Of a DNA stretch of 64,000 nucleotides, positions 50,679-59,100 are shown piece after piece; the stretch's first letter is position 1; every line of letters begins with the position of its first letter. The DNA is from Paraconexibacter algicola. GTDB taxonomy: Bacteria > Actinomycetota > Thermoleophilia > Solirubrobacterales > Solirubrobacteraceae. The stretch covers positions 248,001-312,000 of the forward strand of contig NZ_PYYB01000002.1 in NCBI RefSeq assembly GCF_003044185.1, read 5' to 3'. The position numbers and the translations under genes are program-made. The notes under the pieces are model-generated. The model was not told the DNA's origin. It did not search any database and was given only the letters and a program-made list of their open reading frames with translations.

Positions 50679-53276
50679 ATGTTCCGCCCGATCGTCGCCG
50701 CGCTCGCCGGCGCGGCGCTCCTGTCCCCCGCCGCCGCCACGGCCGCCCCCCGCTACGACGTCACCGTCGCGCGCACCGCGTTCGGCATCCCGCACATCAA
50801 GGCGAAGGACTACGCGTCGCTGGGCTACGGCTACGCGACCGCGCTCGCACAGGACACCCTCTGCACGCTCGCGGAGTCCTACGTCACCGTCAACGGGGAG
50901 CGCTCGCGCTGGTTCGGCCCCGACAAGGGCTACCCGATCCGCGGCAACGGCTCGACCGCCAACAACCTGAACTCCGACCTCTTCTACCAGCGGATCAAGG
51001 ACCGCGGGACGGTCGAGCGGCTCGTCGCGCAGGAGCCGCCGGTGGGCATGAAGCCGGAGATCCGGCGGGCGATCGAGGGCTACGTCGCGGGCTACAACGC
51101 GCACCTGCGCGAGATCGGTGGCCGCGACGGCGTCGACGATCCCACCTGCCGCGGCGAGGAGTGGGTGCGGCCGATCACCACGATGGACGTGTTCCGCCGC
51201 TTCCACTCGCTGGCGATCCTCGCCTCGTCGGGGGTCGCGATCGACGGCATCGCCGCGGCCCGTCCCGTCACCGGGCCGGTCGACGCGCAGGCCACCGCGC
51301 GCGGCATCGCCCCCGGGGAGCTCGACCGCCGGCTCGGCGGCCTGGGGTCCAACGCCTACGCGATCGGCCGCAAGGGCTCCCGCGACGGGCACGGCCTGCT
51401 CTACGGCAACCCCCACTTCCCCTGGCAGGGACCGGAGCGCTTCTACCAGGCGCACCTCACGATCCCGGGGAAGGTCGACGTGACCGGCGGGTCGCTGCTC
51501 GGCGTCCCGATCGTCCTCATCGGCACGACGAAGGGCATGGCCTGGAGCCACACGGTGTCGACGGCGCGCCGGTTCGTCCCGTACCAGCTGACGCTCGTGC
51601 CGGGGTCGCTGACCTCCTACGTCGAGGACGGGAAGGTCAAGCGCATGCGCGCCGACCGCGTGACCGTGCAGGTCCGCCGCGCCGACGGGTCGCTCGAGCC
51701 GCGGACGCGGACCCTGTGGTCCTCCGAGCACGGCCCGATCCTCACCTCGATCCTCGGCCTCCCGGTCTTCCCGTGGACGCCGGCGACCGCGTACGCGCTG
51801 TACGACGGCAACGAGGAGAACTTCGGCCGGCTCATGAACCACTTCTTCGACATGAACCACGCGCAGACCGTGGACCAGGTCGACGGCATCCTGAAGCGGT
51901 ACCTCGGGATCCCGTGGGTCAACACGATCGCCGCCGACACCGCCGGAAACGCCTACTACGCCGACGTCGGCTCGATCCCGAACATCAGCCGCGAGAAGTA
52001 CACGGCCTGCAACACGGTGCTCGGCCTGGCGCTCGACCAGCTGCAGCGCCTGCCGGTGCTCGACGGCTCCCGCGGCGCCTGCCGCCCCGCCACCGATCCG
52101 GAGGCGATCGCGCCGGGCATCCTCGGCCCCAAGGACCTGCCGACGCTGCGCCGGGAGGACCACGTCTCGAACATGAACGACTCCTACTGGCTGACCAACC
52201 CGGAGCAGCCGCTGGAGGGCTTCAGCCGGATCATCGGGGACGAGCGCACCGCACGGACGCTGCGCACGCGGATCGGCATCACGCAGCTCCAGCAGCGCCT
52301 CGCCGGGACCGACGGGCTCGAGGGCACGGGCTTCGACCTGCAGAACCTCATGACCGTCGGGCTCGCCAACCGGGTGTACTCGGCGGAGCTGTGGCGCGAC
52401 GACCTCGTCGCCGGCTGCGGCAGCGAGGCGTGCCGGGTGCTGCGGGCGTGGGACATGCGCAACGACCTGGACTCCAAGGGCGCGGTGCTGTGGCAGCGGT
52501 TCGTGACGCGGCTGACCGGCGCCACGCCGATCCCCCTCCCCGGTCCGGCCGGCCCGTTCGCGGGCGCGTTCGACGCCGGCGATCCCGTCAACACCCCGGC
52601 GGGCCTGAACGTCCTCAACCCGCTGGTCCAGACGTCGCTGCTGCAGGCGGTGAACGACCTGGGCGGCGCCGGGCTGCCGCTGGACGCGACGCTGCGCCAG
52701 GGGCAGACGGTGACCCGCCGCGGCGAGGTCATCCCGATCCAGGGCGGCCCGAGCCCCAGCGGCCTCTTCAACGTCATCACGCCGGTCTGGGACCCGAAGA
52801 AGGGCTACACCGAGGTCGTGCACGGCTCGTCGTTCATGCAGGCCGTGCACCTGAAGCCGGGCTGCCCGGAGCTGCGCACGTTCCTGACCTACGGGCTGTC
52901 GACCAACCCCCGGTCCGAGCGCACGAGCGACCAGACGAAGGAGTTCAGCGCCAAGCGCTGGATCAGCCCGCCGTTCTGCGCCCGTGACCTCGAGGCGGAC
53001 CGCTCCGCGGTGCGCGTGCACACCGCCGACCTGGGGTCGACGACGGTGACCGTGCGCGAGGCCCGCGGGTCGGCGCGCCCGCGGATCGTCGTCGAGCGCG
53101 CAGCGGGCAGGCCGGCGCGCGTGACGGTCCGGGTGCGGCGGGGCGACGCGGTGGTGCGGCGGATCGCGCGCCGCGGCACCCGCGTGGCGGTCTCCCCGCG
53201 CGTGCGGCGCGGCGCCTACCGGGTGGACGTGACGGTCGGGAGCCGCACCGTCCGCATCGCCGCCAAGCAGCGCTGA
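50679..53276 (+). CDS. Secreted penicillin-acylase family Ntn-hydrolase, PvdQ/AHL acylase-like
   Basis: 865 residues. Signal peptide (VAALAGAALLSPAAATAA, cleavage near 23), alpha chain, then the autoprocessing site G|S at Ser224 in GGLGSNAYAIG; the Ser becomes the catalytic N-terminal nucleophile of the beta chain. GNPHFPWQGPERFYQAHLTI and GIPWVNTIAADTAGNAYY follow the PvdQ/aculeacin A acylase pattern closely. It is likely to cleave an amide-linked acyl chain, e.g. of acyl-homoserine lactones or lipopeptides. Residues 780-865 are an added basic beta domain. TAGGCT six bases before ATG suggests a leaderless transcript. Confidence 0.9.
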   Translation: MFRPIVAALAGAALLSPAAATAAPRYDVTVARTAFGIPHIKAKDYASLGYGYATALAQDTLCTLAESYVTVNGERSRWFGPDKGYPIRGNGSTANNLNSDLFYQRIKDRGTVERLVAQEPPVGMKPEIRRAIEGYVAGYNAHLREIGGRDGVDDPTCRGEEWVRPITTMDVFRRFHSLAILASSGVAIDGIAAARPVTGPVDAQATARGIAPGELDRRLGGLGSNAYAIGRKGSRDGHGLLYGNPHFPWQGPERFYQAHLTIPGKVDVTGGSLLGVPIVLIGTTKGMAWSHTVSTARRFVPYQLTLVPGSLTSYVEDGKVKRMRADRVTVQVRRADGSLEPRTRTLWSSEHGPILTSILGLPVFPWTPATAYALYDGNEENFGRLMNHFFDMNHAQTVDQVDGILKRYLGIPWVNTIAADTAGNAYYADVGSIPNISREKYTACNTVLGLALDQLQRLPVLDGSRGACRPATDPEAIAPGILGPKDLPTLRREDHVSNMNDSYWLTNPEQPLEGFSRIIGDERTARTLRTRIGITQLQQRLAGTDGLEGTGFDLQNLMTVGLANRVYSAELWRDDLVAGCGSEACRVLRAWDMRNDLDSKGAVLWQRFVTRLTGATPIPLPGPAGPFAGAFDAGDPVNTPAGLNVLNPLVQTSLLQAVNDLGGAGLPLDATLRQGQTVTRRGEVIPIQGGPSPSGLFNVITPVWDPKKGYTEVVHGSSFMQAVHLKPGCPELRTFLTYGLSTNPRSERTSDQTKEFSAKRWISPPFCARDLEADRSAVRVHTADLGSTTVTVREARGSARPRIVVERAAGRPARVTVRVRRGDAVVRRIARRGTRVAVSPRVRRGAYRVDVTVGSRTVRIAAKQR

Positions 53277-53290
53277 GCGCCCCGGCCTCG

Positions 53291-53327
53291 CCCCGTCGCC
53301 CGGTGGAGCACCGCACGGGCGACGGGG
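53291..53327. terminator. Hairpin between converging acylase and CBS genes
   Basis: CCCCGTCGCCCG (53291-53302) pairs perfectly with CGGGCGACGGGG (53316-53327), 12 bp around a 13-base loop. Confidence 0.65.
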
Positions 53328-53347
53328 CCGGGTCGGCGCCGACCACC

Positions 53348-53426
53348 GGGGCGTCGCAGGTCGCCCCGGCGGTCGCTCAGGCGCCAGCGCCCACCGCCGG
53401 GACGTCGCAGGTCGCCCCGTCGGTCG
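53348..53426 (-). repeat. Tandem near-identical 28-bp repeats at the CBS gene 3' end
   Basis: Two copies of a GTCGCAGGTCGCCCCG-containing unit are 51 bp apart, exactly 17 codons. The first (minus strand) encodes GATCDVPAVGAGA just before the stop, and the second encodes GATCDAPVVGAD just after it in the same frame, so a short coding duplication is split by the stop codon. Confidence 0.6.
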
Positions 53427-53790
53427 TCCAGACGCGCACGACGTCGCGGACCGACAGCACGCCGGTGATGTCGCCGCCGTCGAGCACGATCAGGTGGCGG
53501 AAGCCGCCCTGGACCATCGCGCGGGCCGCGTCCTCCAGCGACCAGTCGGGCGCGGCGTAGACGATGTCGGACGTCAGGTGGTCGCCGACGAGCTCGGTGT
53601 CGGGGTCCTTCCCGGCACCGATCGCGCGCAGGACGTCCCGCTCGGTGACGATGCCCGGGCCGGCGGCGTCGGGGTCGTGGACGACGGCCGCGCCGACCGA
53701 CCGCTCGGCCATCAGGCGGGCGGCCGCGCGCAGCGTGTGCCCCGGCCCCACGGTCAGGACCACCGTGCTCATGCCCTCTCGGACCTGCAT
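53377..53790 (-). CDS. Tandem CBS-domain protein
   Basis: 137 residues from the ATG at 53790, preceded by an AGGGGG Shine-Dalgarno site. Two CBS repeats: VGPGHTLRAAARLMAERSVG with TERDVLRAIG, and AAPDWSLEDAARAMVQGGFR with ITGVLSVRDVVRVW. Such stand-alone CBS pairs bind adenosine nucleotides and sense energy state. It lies between the acylase and an AraC regulator, and is divergent from the latter by 133 bp. Confidence 0.85.
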   Translation of the reverse strand: MQVREGMSTVVLTVGPGHTLRAAARLMAERSVGAAVVHDPDAAGPGIVTERDVLRAIGAGKDPDTELVGDHLTSDIVYAAPDWSLEDAARAMVQGGFRHLIVLDGGDITGVLSVRDVVRVWTTDGATCDVPAVGAGA

Positions 53791-53923
53791 CTGCACCCCC
53801 TGGGAGCTTGTGCTGTTTCTTGCAAGCGAGCGTACCGCCACGTCGAGAGTGTTGACGCGCCAGGTACGAACGGCGTCGCAGGGGGTGGGATCCACCGCTG
53901 CGAAGTCGGCGTAGGAACCACCG

Positions 53924-54349
53924 ATGCAGCGTCCCGCCACCGTCCGCCACCGCACGAGCCTCTTCGACGAGGCCTGCGCCATCGTCGAGGCCGAGTTCGG
54001 CGAGGATCTCGCCCTCGACGACATCGCCCGCCGCGTGGCGTCGTCCCGCCGCCAGCTCCAGCGCGCCTACGCCGAGATCGGCGACACGACCTTCCGCGAC
54101 CACCTCACCGCGGTGCGCATGCGCCGCGCGGCCGAGATGCTCGAGGGCCGCACGCTCACCGTGCGCGAGATCTCCCACCGCGTCGGCTACCGCCAGCCGG
54201 CCCAGTTCGCCAAGGCGTTCCGCCGCCACCACGGGCTCGCCCCGTCGGACTACCGCGCCCGGGCGCGGTTCGGCCCGGCCCCCGTCGCGCCCGCCGCGAC
54301 CGACGCCCCGGTGGCCCTCGTGCCGCCCTTCACCGCCCGCGCCGCCTAG
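53924..54349 (+). CDS. AraC-family DNA-binding regulator, HTH domain only
   Basis: 141 residues. Two helix-turn-helix units of AraC type: LALDDIARRVASSRRQLQRA and LTVREISHRVGYRQPAQFAK, then FRRHHGLAPSDYRARAR. There is no ligand-binding domain, so it is a minimal AraC/MarA-like regulator. Immediately downstream is the caa3 oxidase operon, its most likely target, which is inference. Confidence 0.88.
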   Translation: MQRPATVRHRTSLFDEACAIVEAEFGEDLALDDIARRVASSRRQLQRAYAEIGDTTFRDHLTAVRMRRAAEMLEGRTLTVREISHRVGYRQPAQFAKAFRRHHGLAPSDYRARARFGPAPVAPAATDAPVALVPPFTARAA

Positions 54350-54377
54350 CGGCGCCGCGCCACCGGGCGCCGTCCGT

Positions 54378-54392
54378 CCGCCCTACGGGCGG
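54378..54392 (+). terminator. Short hairpin after the AraC gene
   Basis: CCGCCC-TAC-GGGCGG, a 6-bp GC stem with a 3-base loop, 29 bp after the AraC stop and about 40 bp before the caa3 -10. Confidence 0.4.
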
Positions 54393-54400
54393 AGGTTGTG

Positions 54401-54437
54401 ACAGCTGTTGCTTTGCGTCGGCCGATCTGGTTATGGT
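54401..54437 (+). promoter_or_regulatory. caa3 operon promoter
   Basis: TTGCTT (54408-54413) and TATGGT (54432-54437) are 18 bases apart, and TATGGT ends seven bases before the subunit II ATG. A palindrome ACAGCTGT (54401-54408) overlaps the -35 and could be an operator. Confidence 0.55.
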
Positions 54438-54444
54438 CGGCCCA

Positions 54445-55533
54445 ATGGGTGGAGAGACGCGCAAGCCGCGGCGTGAAGCGATCCTGCTCACGGCCGCGAT
54501 CGGACTGGTCCTGTCGGCCGTCGGGATCCTCATCGGCCTCTGGATCGACTGGTTCCCGGCCCAGGGATCCACCCAGGCGGACGACATCGACACCCTCTGG
54601 GACGTCCTCGTGATCTGCTCCGTGCCGATCTTCGTCGGCGTCACCGCGGTCGTCCTGTTCTGCGCCCGCGAGTTCCGCCAGAAGCCCGGCGAGGAGCACC
54701 TCGACGGCCCGCCGATCCACGGCAACACGAAGCTCGAGGTCGTGTGGACCGCGATCCCGGCGCTGATGCTCGTGACGCTCTGCGGCTACGCGGCGGTCGT
54801 GCTCTCCAACATCGAGGAGGCGCCCGCCAGCGGCCAGGAGAACCGGGTCGCGGTCACGGGCGAGCAGTTCACCTGGACGTTCGAGTACACCGGCGCCGAC
54901 GGCACCAAGTTCTCGACCAACCAGCTCTACGTCGAGCAGGGCAAGAGCGTGCGCTTCGACGTCCGCTCCAAGGACGTCATCCACGACTTCTGGGTGCCCG
55001 AGTGGCGGATGAAGATCGACGCGGTCCCCGGGATCACCACGAACTACCGCGTCACCCCCACGAAGACCGGCATCTACCCCGTCGTCTGCGCCGAGCTCTG
55101 CGGCCTCGGCCACGCCTTCATGCGCCAGAGCGCGCACGTCCTGCCCCCCGAGAAGTACGCGGCGTGGATGCAGCGCATGACCGAGCGCCAGACCGCCGGC
55201 GCCGCCCCGGCCGCCGACGGCGCCGGCGGCCAGACCGCCTCGGCCGACGGCAAGGCCGTCTTCACCCAGGGCGTCGGCGCCACCGGCGCCACCGCGTGCG
55301 GCGCCTGCCACGCCCTCGCCGACGCGGGCACGAGCGGGGCGACCGGACCGAACCTCGACGAGGCGCTCGCGGGCCAGGACGCCGCCGCGATCAAGGCCTC
55401 GATCGTCGACCCCAACGCGAAGATCACCGACGGCTTCGGCGAGGGGATCATGCCCGCCAACTACGCCGAGACCCTGACCCCGGCCGAGCTCGACGCGCTC
55501 GTCCGCTACATCGCCGACGCGACCAAGAAGTGA
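54445..55533 (+). CDS. ctaC: Cytochrome c oxidase subunit II with fused cytochrome c, caa3 type
   Basis: 362 residues from the ATG at 54445; an upstream in-frame ATG overlaps the promoter. Two transmembrane helices (about 15-35, 52-72), a cupredoxin domain with CuA ligands His180, Cys215, Cys219, His223, Met226, then an Ala/Gly linker and a C-terminal cytochrome c domain with heme motif CGACH (Cys285, Cys288, His289) and a distal Met in EGIMPANY. The built-in cytochrome replaces a soluble donor. First gene of the caa3 operon; this is a second ctaC-type gene in the window. Confidence 0.95.
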   Translation: MGGETRKPRREAILLTAAIGLVLSAVGILIGLWIDWFPAQGSTQADDIDTLWDVLVICSVPIFVGVTAVVLFCAREFRQKPGEEHLDGPPIHGNTKLEVVWTAIPALMLVTLCGYAAVVLSNIEEAPASGQENRVAVTGEQFTWTFEYTGADGTKFSTNQLYVEQGKSVRFDVRSKDVIHDFWVPEWRMKIDAVPGITTNYRVTPTKTGIYPVVCAELCGLGHAFMRQSAHVLPPEKYAAWMQRMTERQTAGAAPAADGAGGQTASADGKAVFTQGVGATGATACGACHALADAGTSGATGPNLDEALAGQDAAAIKASIVDPNAKITDGFGEGIMPANYAETLTPAELDALVRYIADATKK

Positions 55534-55543
55534 GGTGCGCCTG

Positions 55544-57445
55544 ATGCTCCCCGACTCGCTCCGTCACGCCGGCTGGACCCGGGCCACGTTCTTCACCGGC
55601 CTGGGCATCGCCTTCGCCTACGCCCTCTCGCTCGGCGCCCGCGCAGGCCTCGGCTACGACCCCGTCCTCGACGGCGAGGCCGTCCTGCAGGTCGCGCTGA
55701 TCGCCGCACCCCTGTTCTTCCTCGTCGGGCTCGGCTGCTTCGACTACTGGTTCTACTGGGCCTCCGGGCGGCCCGCCCGGCCCGAGGACCACTCCGGCCA
55801 CGGCGCCACGAGCTGGAAGAGCTACTTCTACCCGAACACCGACCACAAGGTCATCGGGATCCAGTACGTCGTCACGTCGTTCTTCTTCCTGCTGGTCGGC
55901 GGCCTGATGGCGATGCTGATGCGCGCCGAGCTCGCGCAGCCCGGCCGCCAGTTCGTGGATCCCGGCACGTTCAACGGGCTCTTCTCCGTCCACGCGTCGA
56001 TCCTCATCTTCCTGTTCATCATCCCCGTGTTCGCGGGCCTCGCGAACTACGTGCTGCCGCTGATGATCGGCGCGCCGGACATGGCGTTCCCGCGGCTGAA
56101 CGCCCTGTCGTTCTGGCTGCTGCCGGTCGCCGGCGTGCTGATGATGGCCTCGTTCTTCGCGCCCGGCGGCTCGTTCGCCAGCGGCTGGACCGCCTACGCC
56201 CCGCTGTCCAACAGCGCGCCGATAGGCCAGGTGTTCTTCACCATCGGGGTGCAGTTCGCCGGGGCGTCATCGATCGCCACGGCCCTGAACTTCCTGGTGA
56301 CCATCATCACCATGCGCGCCCCCGGGATGAGCTTCTTCCGGATGCCGCTGCTCGTCTGGGCGAACTTCTCGACGTCGCTGCTCGTCGTCATCGCCACGCC
56401 GTTCATCGCGGCGTCGCAGTTCTTCGTCCTGCTCGACCGCGCGCTCGGCTTCAACTTCTTCAACGCGGCCGGCGGCGGCGACGTGCTCATGTACCAGCAC
56501 GTCTTCTGGTTCTACTCGCACCCGGCCGTCTACATCATGATGCTGCCGGGCTTCGGGATCATCAGCGAGATCCTCGCCGTGAAGTCCCGCAAGCCGATCT
56601 TCGGCTACCGGATGATGGCGTTCTCGCTGCTGGCGATCGTCGTCCTGGGCTTCACCGTGTGGGCGCACCACATGTTCGTCAGCGGCATGCAGAGCTGGAT
56701 CCGCGTGCCGATGATGATCACCACCGCGATCATCGCGGTGCCCACCGGGATCAAGATCTTCAGCTGGCTGGCGACGATGTGGCGCGGCGTGCTGAAGCTC
56801 GACACGCCGATGCTGTTCGCGCTCGGCTTCCTGACGATGTTCACGCTCGGCGGGATCTCCGGCGTGATGCTCGCGATGATCCCGCTGACCATCCACGTCA
56901 GCGACACGTACTTCATCGTCGCCCACATCCACTACGTCCTCTTCGGCGGCTCGCTGTTCACGATCTACGCCGGGGTCTACTACTGGTTCCCGAAGATGAC
57001 CGGCCGCATGTTCGACGAGCGGCTCGGCAAGCTGCACTTCTGGTCGACGTTCGTCTTCTTCAACGCGACCTTCGCCCCCATGCACCTCATCGGGGTCGAC
57101 GGCATGCCGCGCCGCGTCGCCGACTACGCCGAGAAGTACGCGGGCTGGAACCTCGCGATCTCGCTCGCGTCGTTCGCGCTCGGCCTCAGCACGCTGATCT
57201 TCGTCTACAACATGGTCGTGTCCTGGCGCGGCGGCCCGCGGGCCGTCAGCAACCCGTGGCGCGCCCTCACGCTCGAGTGGCAGGTCACCTCACCGCCACC
57301 CGTCTTCAACTTCGACCGCATCCCCACGGTCGTCGGCGGCCCGTACGAGTACGGCATCCCGGGAGCGGTCCACGGGATCCTGCACGACGGGGCCGAGGTC
57401 GCACCGACACCCGCCGGGACCGCAGCCCAGCCGAGCAAGGAGTAG
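55544..57445 (+). CDS. ctaD: Cytochrome c oxidase subunit I, A2-type (caa3)
   Basis: 633 residues from the ATG at 55544, preceded by GAGG. Two extra N-terminal transmembrane helices (about 15-35, 45-68) come before the standard 12-helix core. The proton-channel signature is FYSHPAVY (Tyr324, Ser325, Ala328), the A2-type replacement of the D-channel Glu found in Rhodothermus/Thermus caa3 oxidases. Heme and CuB ligands are conserved (WAHHMF, VAHIHYVLFGG). The next gene's AAGGAG overlaps its last codons, so they are coupled. Confidence 0.95.
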   Translation: MLPDSLRHAGWTRATFFTGLGIAFAYALSLGARAGLGYDPVLDGEAVLQVALIAAPLFFLVGLGCFDYWFYWASGRPARPEDHSGHGATSWKSYFYPNTDHKVIGIQYVVTSFFFLLVGGLMAMLMRAELAQPGRQFVDPGTFNGLFSVHASILIFLFIIPVFAGLANYVLPLMIGAPDMAFPRLNALSFWLLPVAGVLMMASFFAPGGSFASGWTAYAPLSNSAPIGQVFFTIGVQFAGASSIATALNFLVTIITMRAPGMSFFRMPLLVWANFSTSLLVVIATPFIAASQFFVLLDRALGFNFFNAAGGGDVLMYQHVFWFYSHPAVYIMMLPGFGIISEILAVKSRKPIFGYRMMAFSLLAIVVLGFTVWAHHMFVSGMQSWIRVPMMITTAIIAVPTGIKIFSWLATMWRGVLKLDTPMLFALGFLTMFTLGGISGVMLAMIPLTIHVSDTYFIVAHIHYVLFGGSLFTIYAGVYYWFPKMTGRMFDERLGKLHFWSTFVFFNATFAPMHLIGVDGMPRRVADYAEKYAGWNLAISLASFALGLSTLIFVYNMVVSWRGGPRAVSNPWRALTLEWQVTSPPPVFNFDRIPTVVGGPYEYGIPGAVHGILHDGAEVAPTPAGTAAQPSKE

Positions 57446-57452
57446 CACGCGC

Positions 57453-58286
57453 ATGAAGACCATCCTCGTCGTGGCCAACGAGACCCTCGGCGGCACCCCG
57501 CTCGTCGAGCGGGTGCAGTCCAAGATCGACGCGGGCGAGGAGTTCCGCGCGGTCTTCTGCATCCCGCGCACGAACCCCCGGCACGGCAACGTCATCTACG
57601 ACGACGCCGTCTACGACGCCGCGCAGGTCCGCGTCGACCTCGCCCGCGCGTACCTGCGCGAGCGTGGCATCGACTCGATCGGCGAGGTCGGCGACCCCGA
57701 CCCGTACACCGCGACGATGGACGCGATCGCCGAGCACCACCCGGACGAGATCATCGTCGCGACCCACCCGGCGACCTCCTCGGGCTGGCTGCGCCGCGAC
57801 CTGATCGAGCGGATCGCCGACGCCTCCGGGCTGCCCGTCGACCACGTGGTCGTCGACCTCGAGCGCGAGGGCCGGCCGTTCGCCGTCACGCTCGTCGTCG
57901 CCAACCGCACCGCCAGCCGCGACGAGCTCGTCGACCAGCTGCGGCAGAAGTTCGCCGAGGGCGGCGACCGCATCTTCATCGCCGTGGTCCCCCAGGAGGG
58001 CGGCGAGGGCGTCGCGGTCAAGCGTGCCCAGGCGCGCCTGTCGCAGCTCGTCGACCGGATCCGCGAGGCGGGCCTGCGGGGCGCCGGCATGATCGGCGAC
58101 CCCGACCCGTACACCGCGACGATGAACGCGCTGCAGTTCTTCCACGTCGACGACATCGTCGTGTCCACCCTGCCCGCCACCCGCTCCGGCTGGCTGCGGG
58201 CCGACCTCATCGAGCGCGTGCGCAAGGCGACCGGCCTGCCGGTCGAGCACGTCGAGTCGAGCGTCGCGGCCCCCGCCGTGGCCTGA
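57453..58286 (+). CDS. Tandem Usp-like protein inside the caa3 operon
   Basis: 277 residues made of two related halves (about 1-135 and 140-277), both containing GDPDPYTATM and A(T)xxSGWLRxDLIERxxxATGLPVxHV. Each half begins with a beta-strand TILVVAN / TLVVANR like a Usp domain but lacks the G-2x-G-9x-G ATP loop. AAGGAG is ten bases upstream. It lies between subunits I and III of the caa3 oxidase in the same direction, which is not a usual oxidase gene. A role in oxidase assembly or energy sensing is possible; no function is known to me. Confidence 0.75.
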   Translation: MKTILVVANETLGGTPLVERVQSKIDAGEEFRAVFCIPRTNPRHGNVIYDDAVYDAAQVRVDLARAYLRERGIDSIGEVGDPDPYTATMDAIAEHHPDEIIVATHPATSSGWLRRDLIERIADASGLPVDHVVVDLEREGRPFAVTLVVANRTASRDELVDQLRQKFAEGGDRIFIAVVPQEGGEGVAVKRAQARLSQLVDRIREAGLRGAGMIGDPDPYTATMNALQFFHVDDIVVSTLPATRSGWLRADLIERVRKATGLPVEHVESSVAAPAVA

Positions 58287-58309
58287 CCCACCCAGGAAGA
58301 GGCCAGCGT

Positions 58310-58936
58310 ATGGAAGCCGCCGCGATCCCCGCCGCCCCCGGGCACGGGCACGACGACCACCACCATCACGGACCGCCGCCCGCGAACCGCAGCTCGCGGG
58401 CCGAGCCCGCGATGCTCGGGATGCTCCTGTTCATCATCTCGGAGATCATGATCTTCGGGGCCTTCTTCACGGCCTACTTCTTCATCCGGGTCGTGCAGGA
58501 CGGCGCCTGGATGCCGGAGGGAGATCACCTCCCGGTCGCGATCGCGGGCGTGAACACGGCGATCCTGCTGTCGTCGTCCCTGACCCTGCACTGGGCGGAG
58601 ACCGCCCTGAAGGCGGGGAACCACCGCGGCTTCCGCGTCGGCATGCTGACGACGTTCCTGCTCGGCCTGACGTTCCTGTTCATCCAGGTCAACGAGTACG
58701 TGCACATCGGGTTCGCGCCGCACGACCACGCGCAGGGCTCGATCTTCTACGGGCTCACCGGCCTGCACGGCGCGCACGTGTTCATCGGCCTGCTGCTCCT
58801 GGGGATCGTGACGCTGCGCGCGTTCCGCGGGCACTTCAGCGCCGACGACCACCGCGGGGTCGAGATCCCCGGCATCTACTGGCACTTCGTCGACGTGATG
58901 TGGATCGTGGTCTACACGACGATCTACGTGGTCTAG
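58310..58936 (+). CDS. ctaE: Cytochrome c oxidase subunit III
   Basis: 208 residues, shorter than mitochondrial-type subunit III, with five transmembrane helices. A His-rich N-terminus (GHGHDDHHHHG) precedes LLFIISEIMIFGAFFTAYFF, the conserved Glu-containing helix, and HGAHVFIGLLLLGIV and YWHFVDVMWIVVYTTIYV at the end, all typical of CoxC/CtaE. It stabilises subunit I and proton uptake. AGGAAGAGG precedes ATG. Confidence 0.95.
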   Translation: MEAAAIPAAPGHGHDDHHHHGPPPANRSSRAEPAMLGMLLFIISEIMIFGAFFTAYFFIRVVQDGAWMPEGDHLPVAIAGVNTAILLSSSLTLHWAETALKAGNHRGFRVGMLTTFLLGLTFLFIQVNEYVHIGFAPHDHAQGSIFYGLTGLHGAHVFIGLLLLGIVTLRAFRGHFSADDHRGVEIPGIYWHFVDVMWIVVYTTIYVV

Positions 58937-58954
58937 GGGGAGCCGCGCGCCGTG

Positions 58955-59059
58955 ATGAACCCGCTGAAGTCCGAGGACGCCGCGTTCCGGCTCCTCCTGC
59001 TGACCGCGGCGGTCGCCGCCGTGGTGATCGCCCTCGTCCTGCTCGGCCGGGCGCTGTGA
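58955..59059 (+). CDS. 34-residue membrane peptide of the caa3 operon
   Basis: MNPLKSEDAAFRLLLLTAAV followed by AAVVIALVLLGRAL: a short polar N-terminus and one transmembrane helix. A purine-rich AGGGGGAG tract lies upstream, and the gene sits 18 bp after ctaE. Its size and position suggest a small structural subunit (subunit IV-like). GTG 58952 is an alternative start. Confidence 0.55.
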   Translation: MNPLKSEDAAFRLLLLTAAVAAVVIALVLLGRAL

Positions 59060-59100
59060 GCCGCCCGCGACCCGTGAACCCTGCGCCCGGAGGACCGTCC

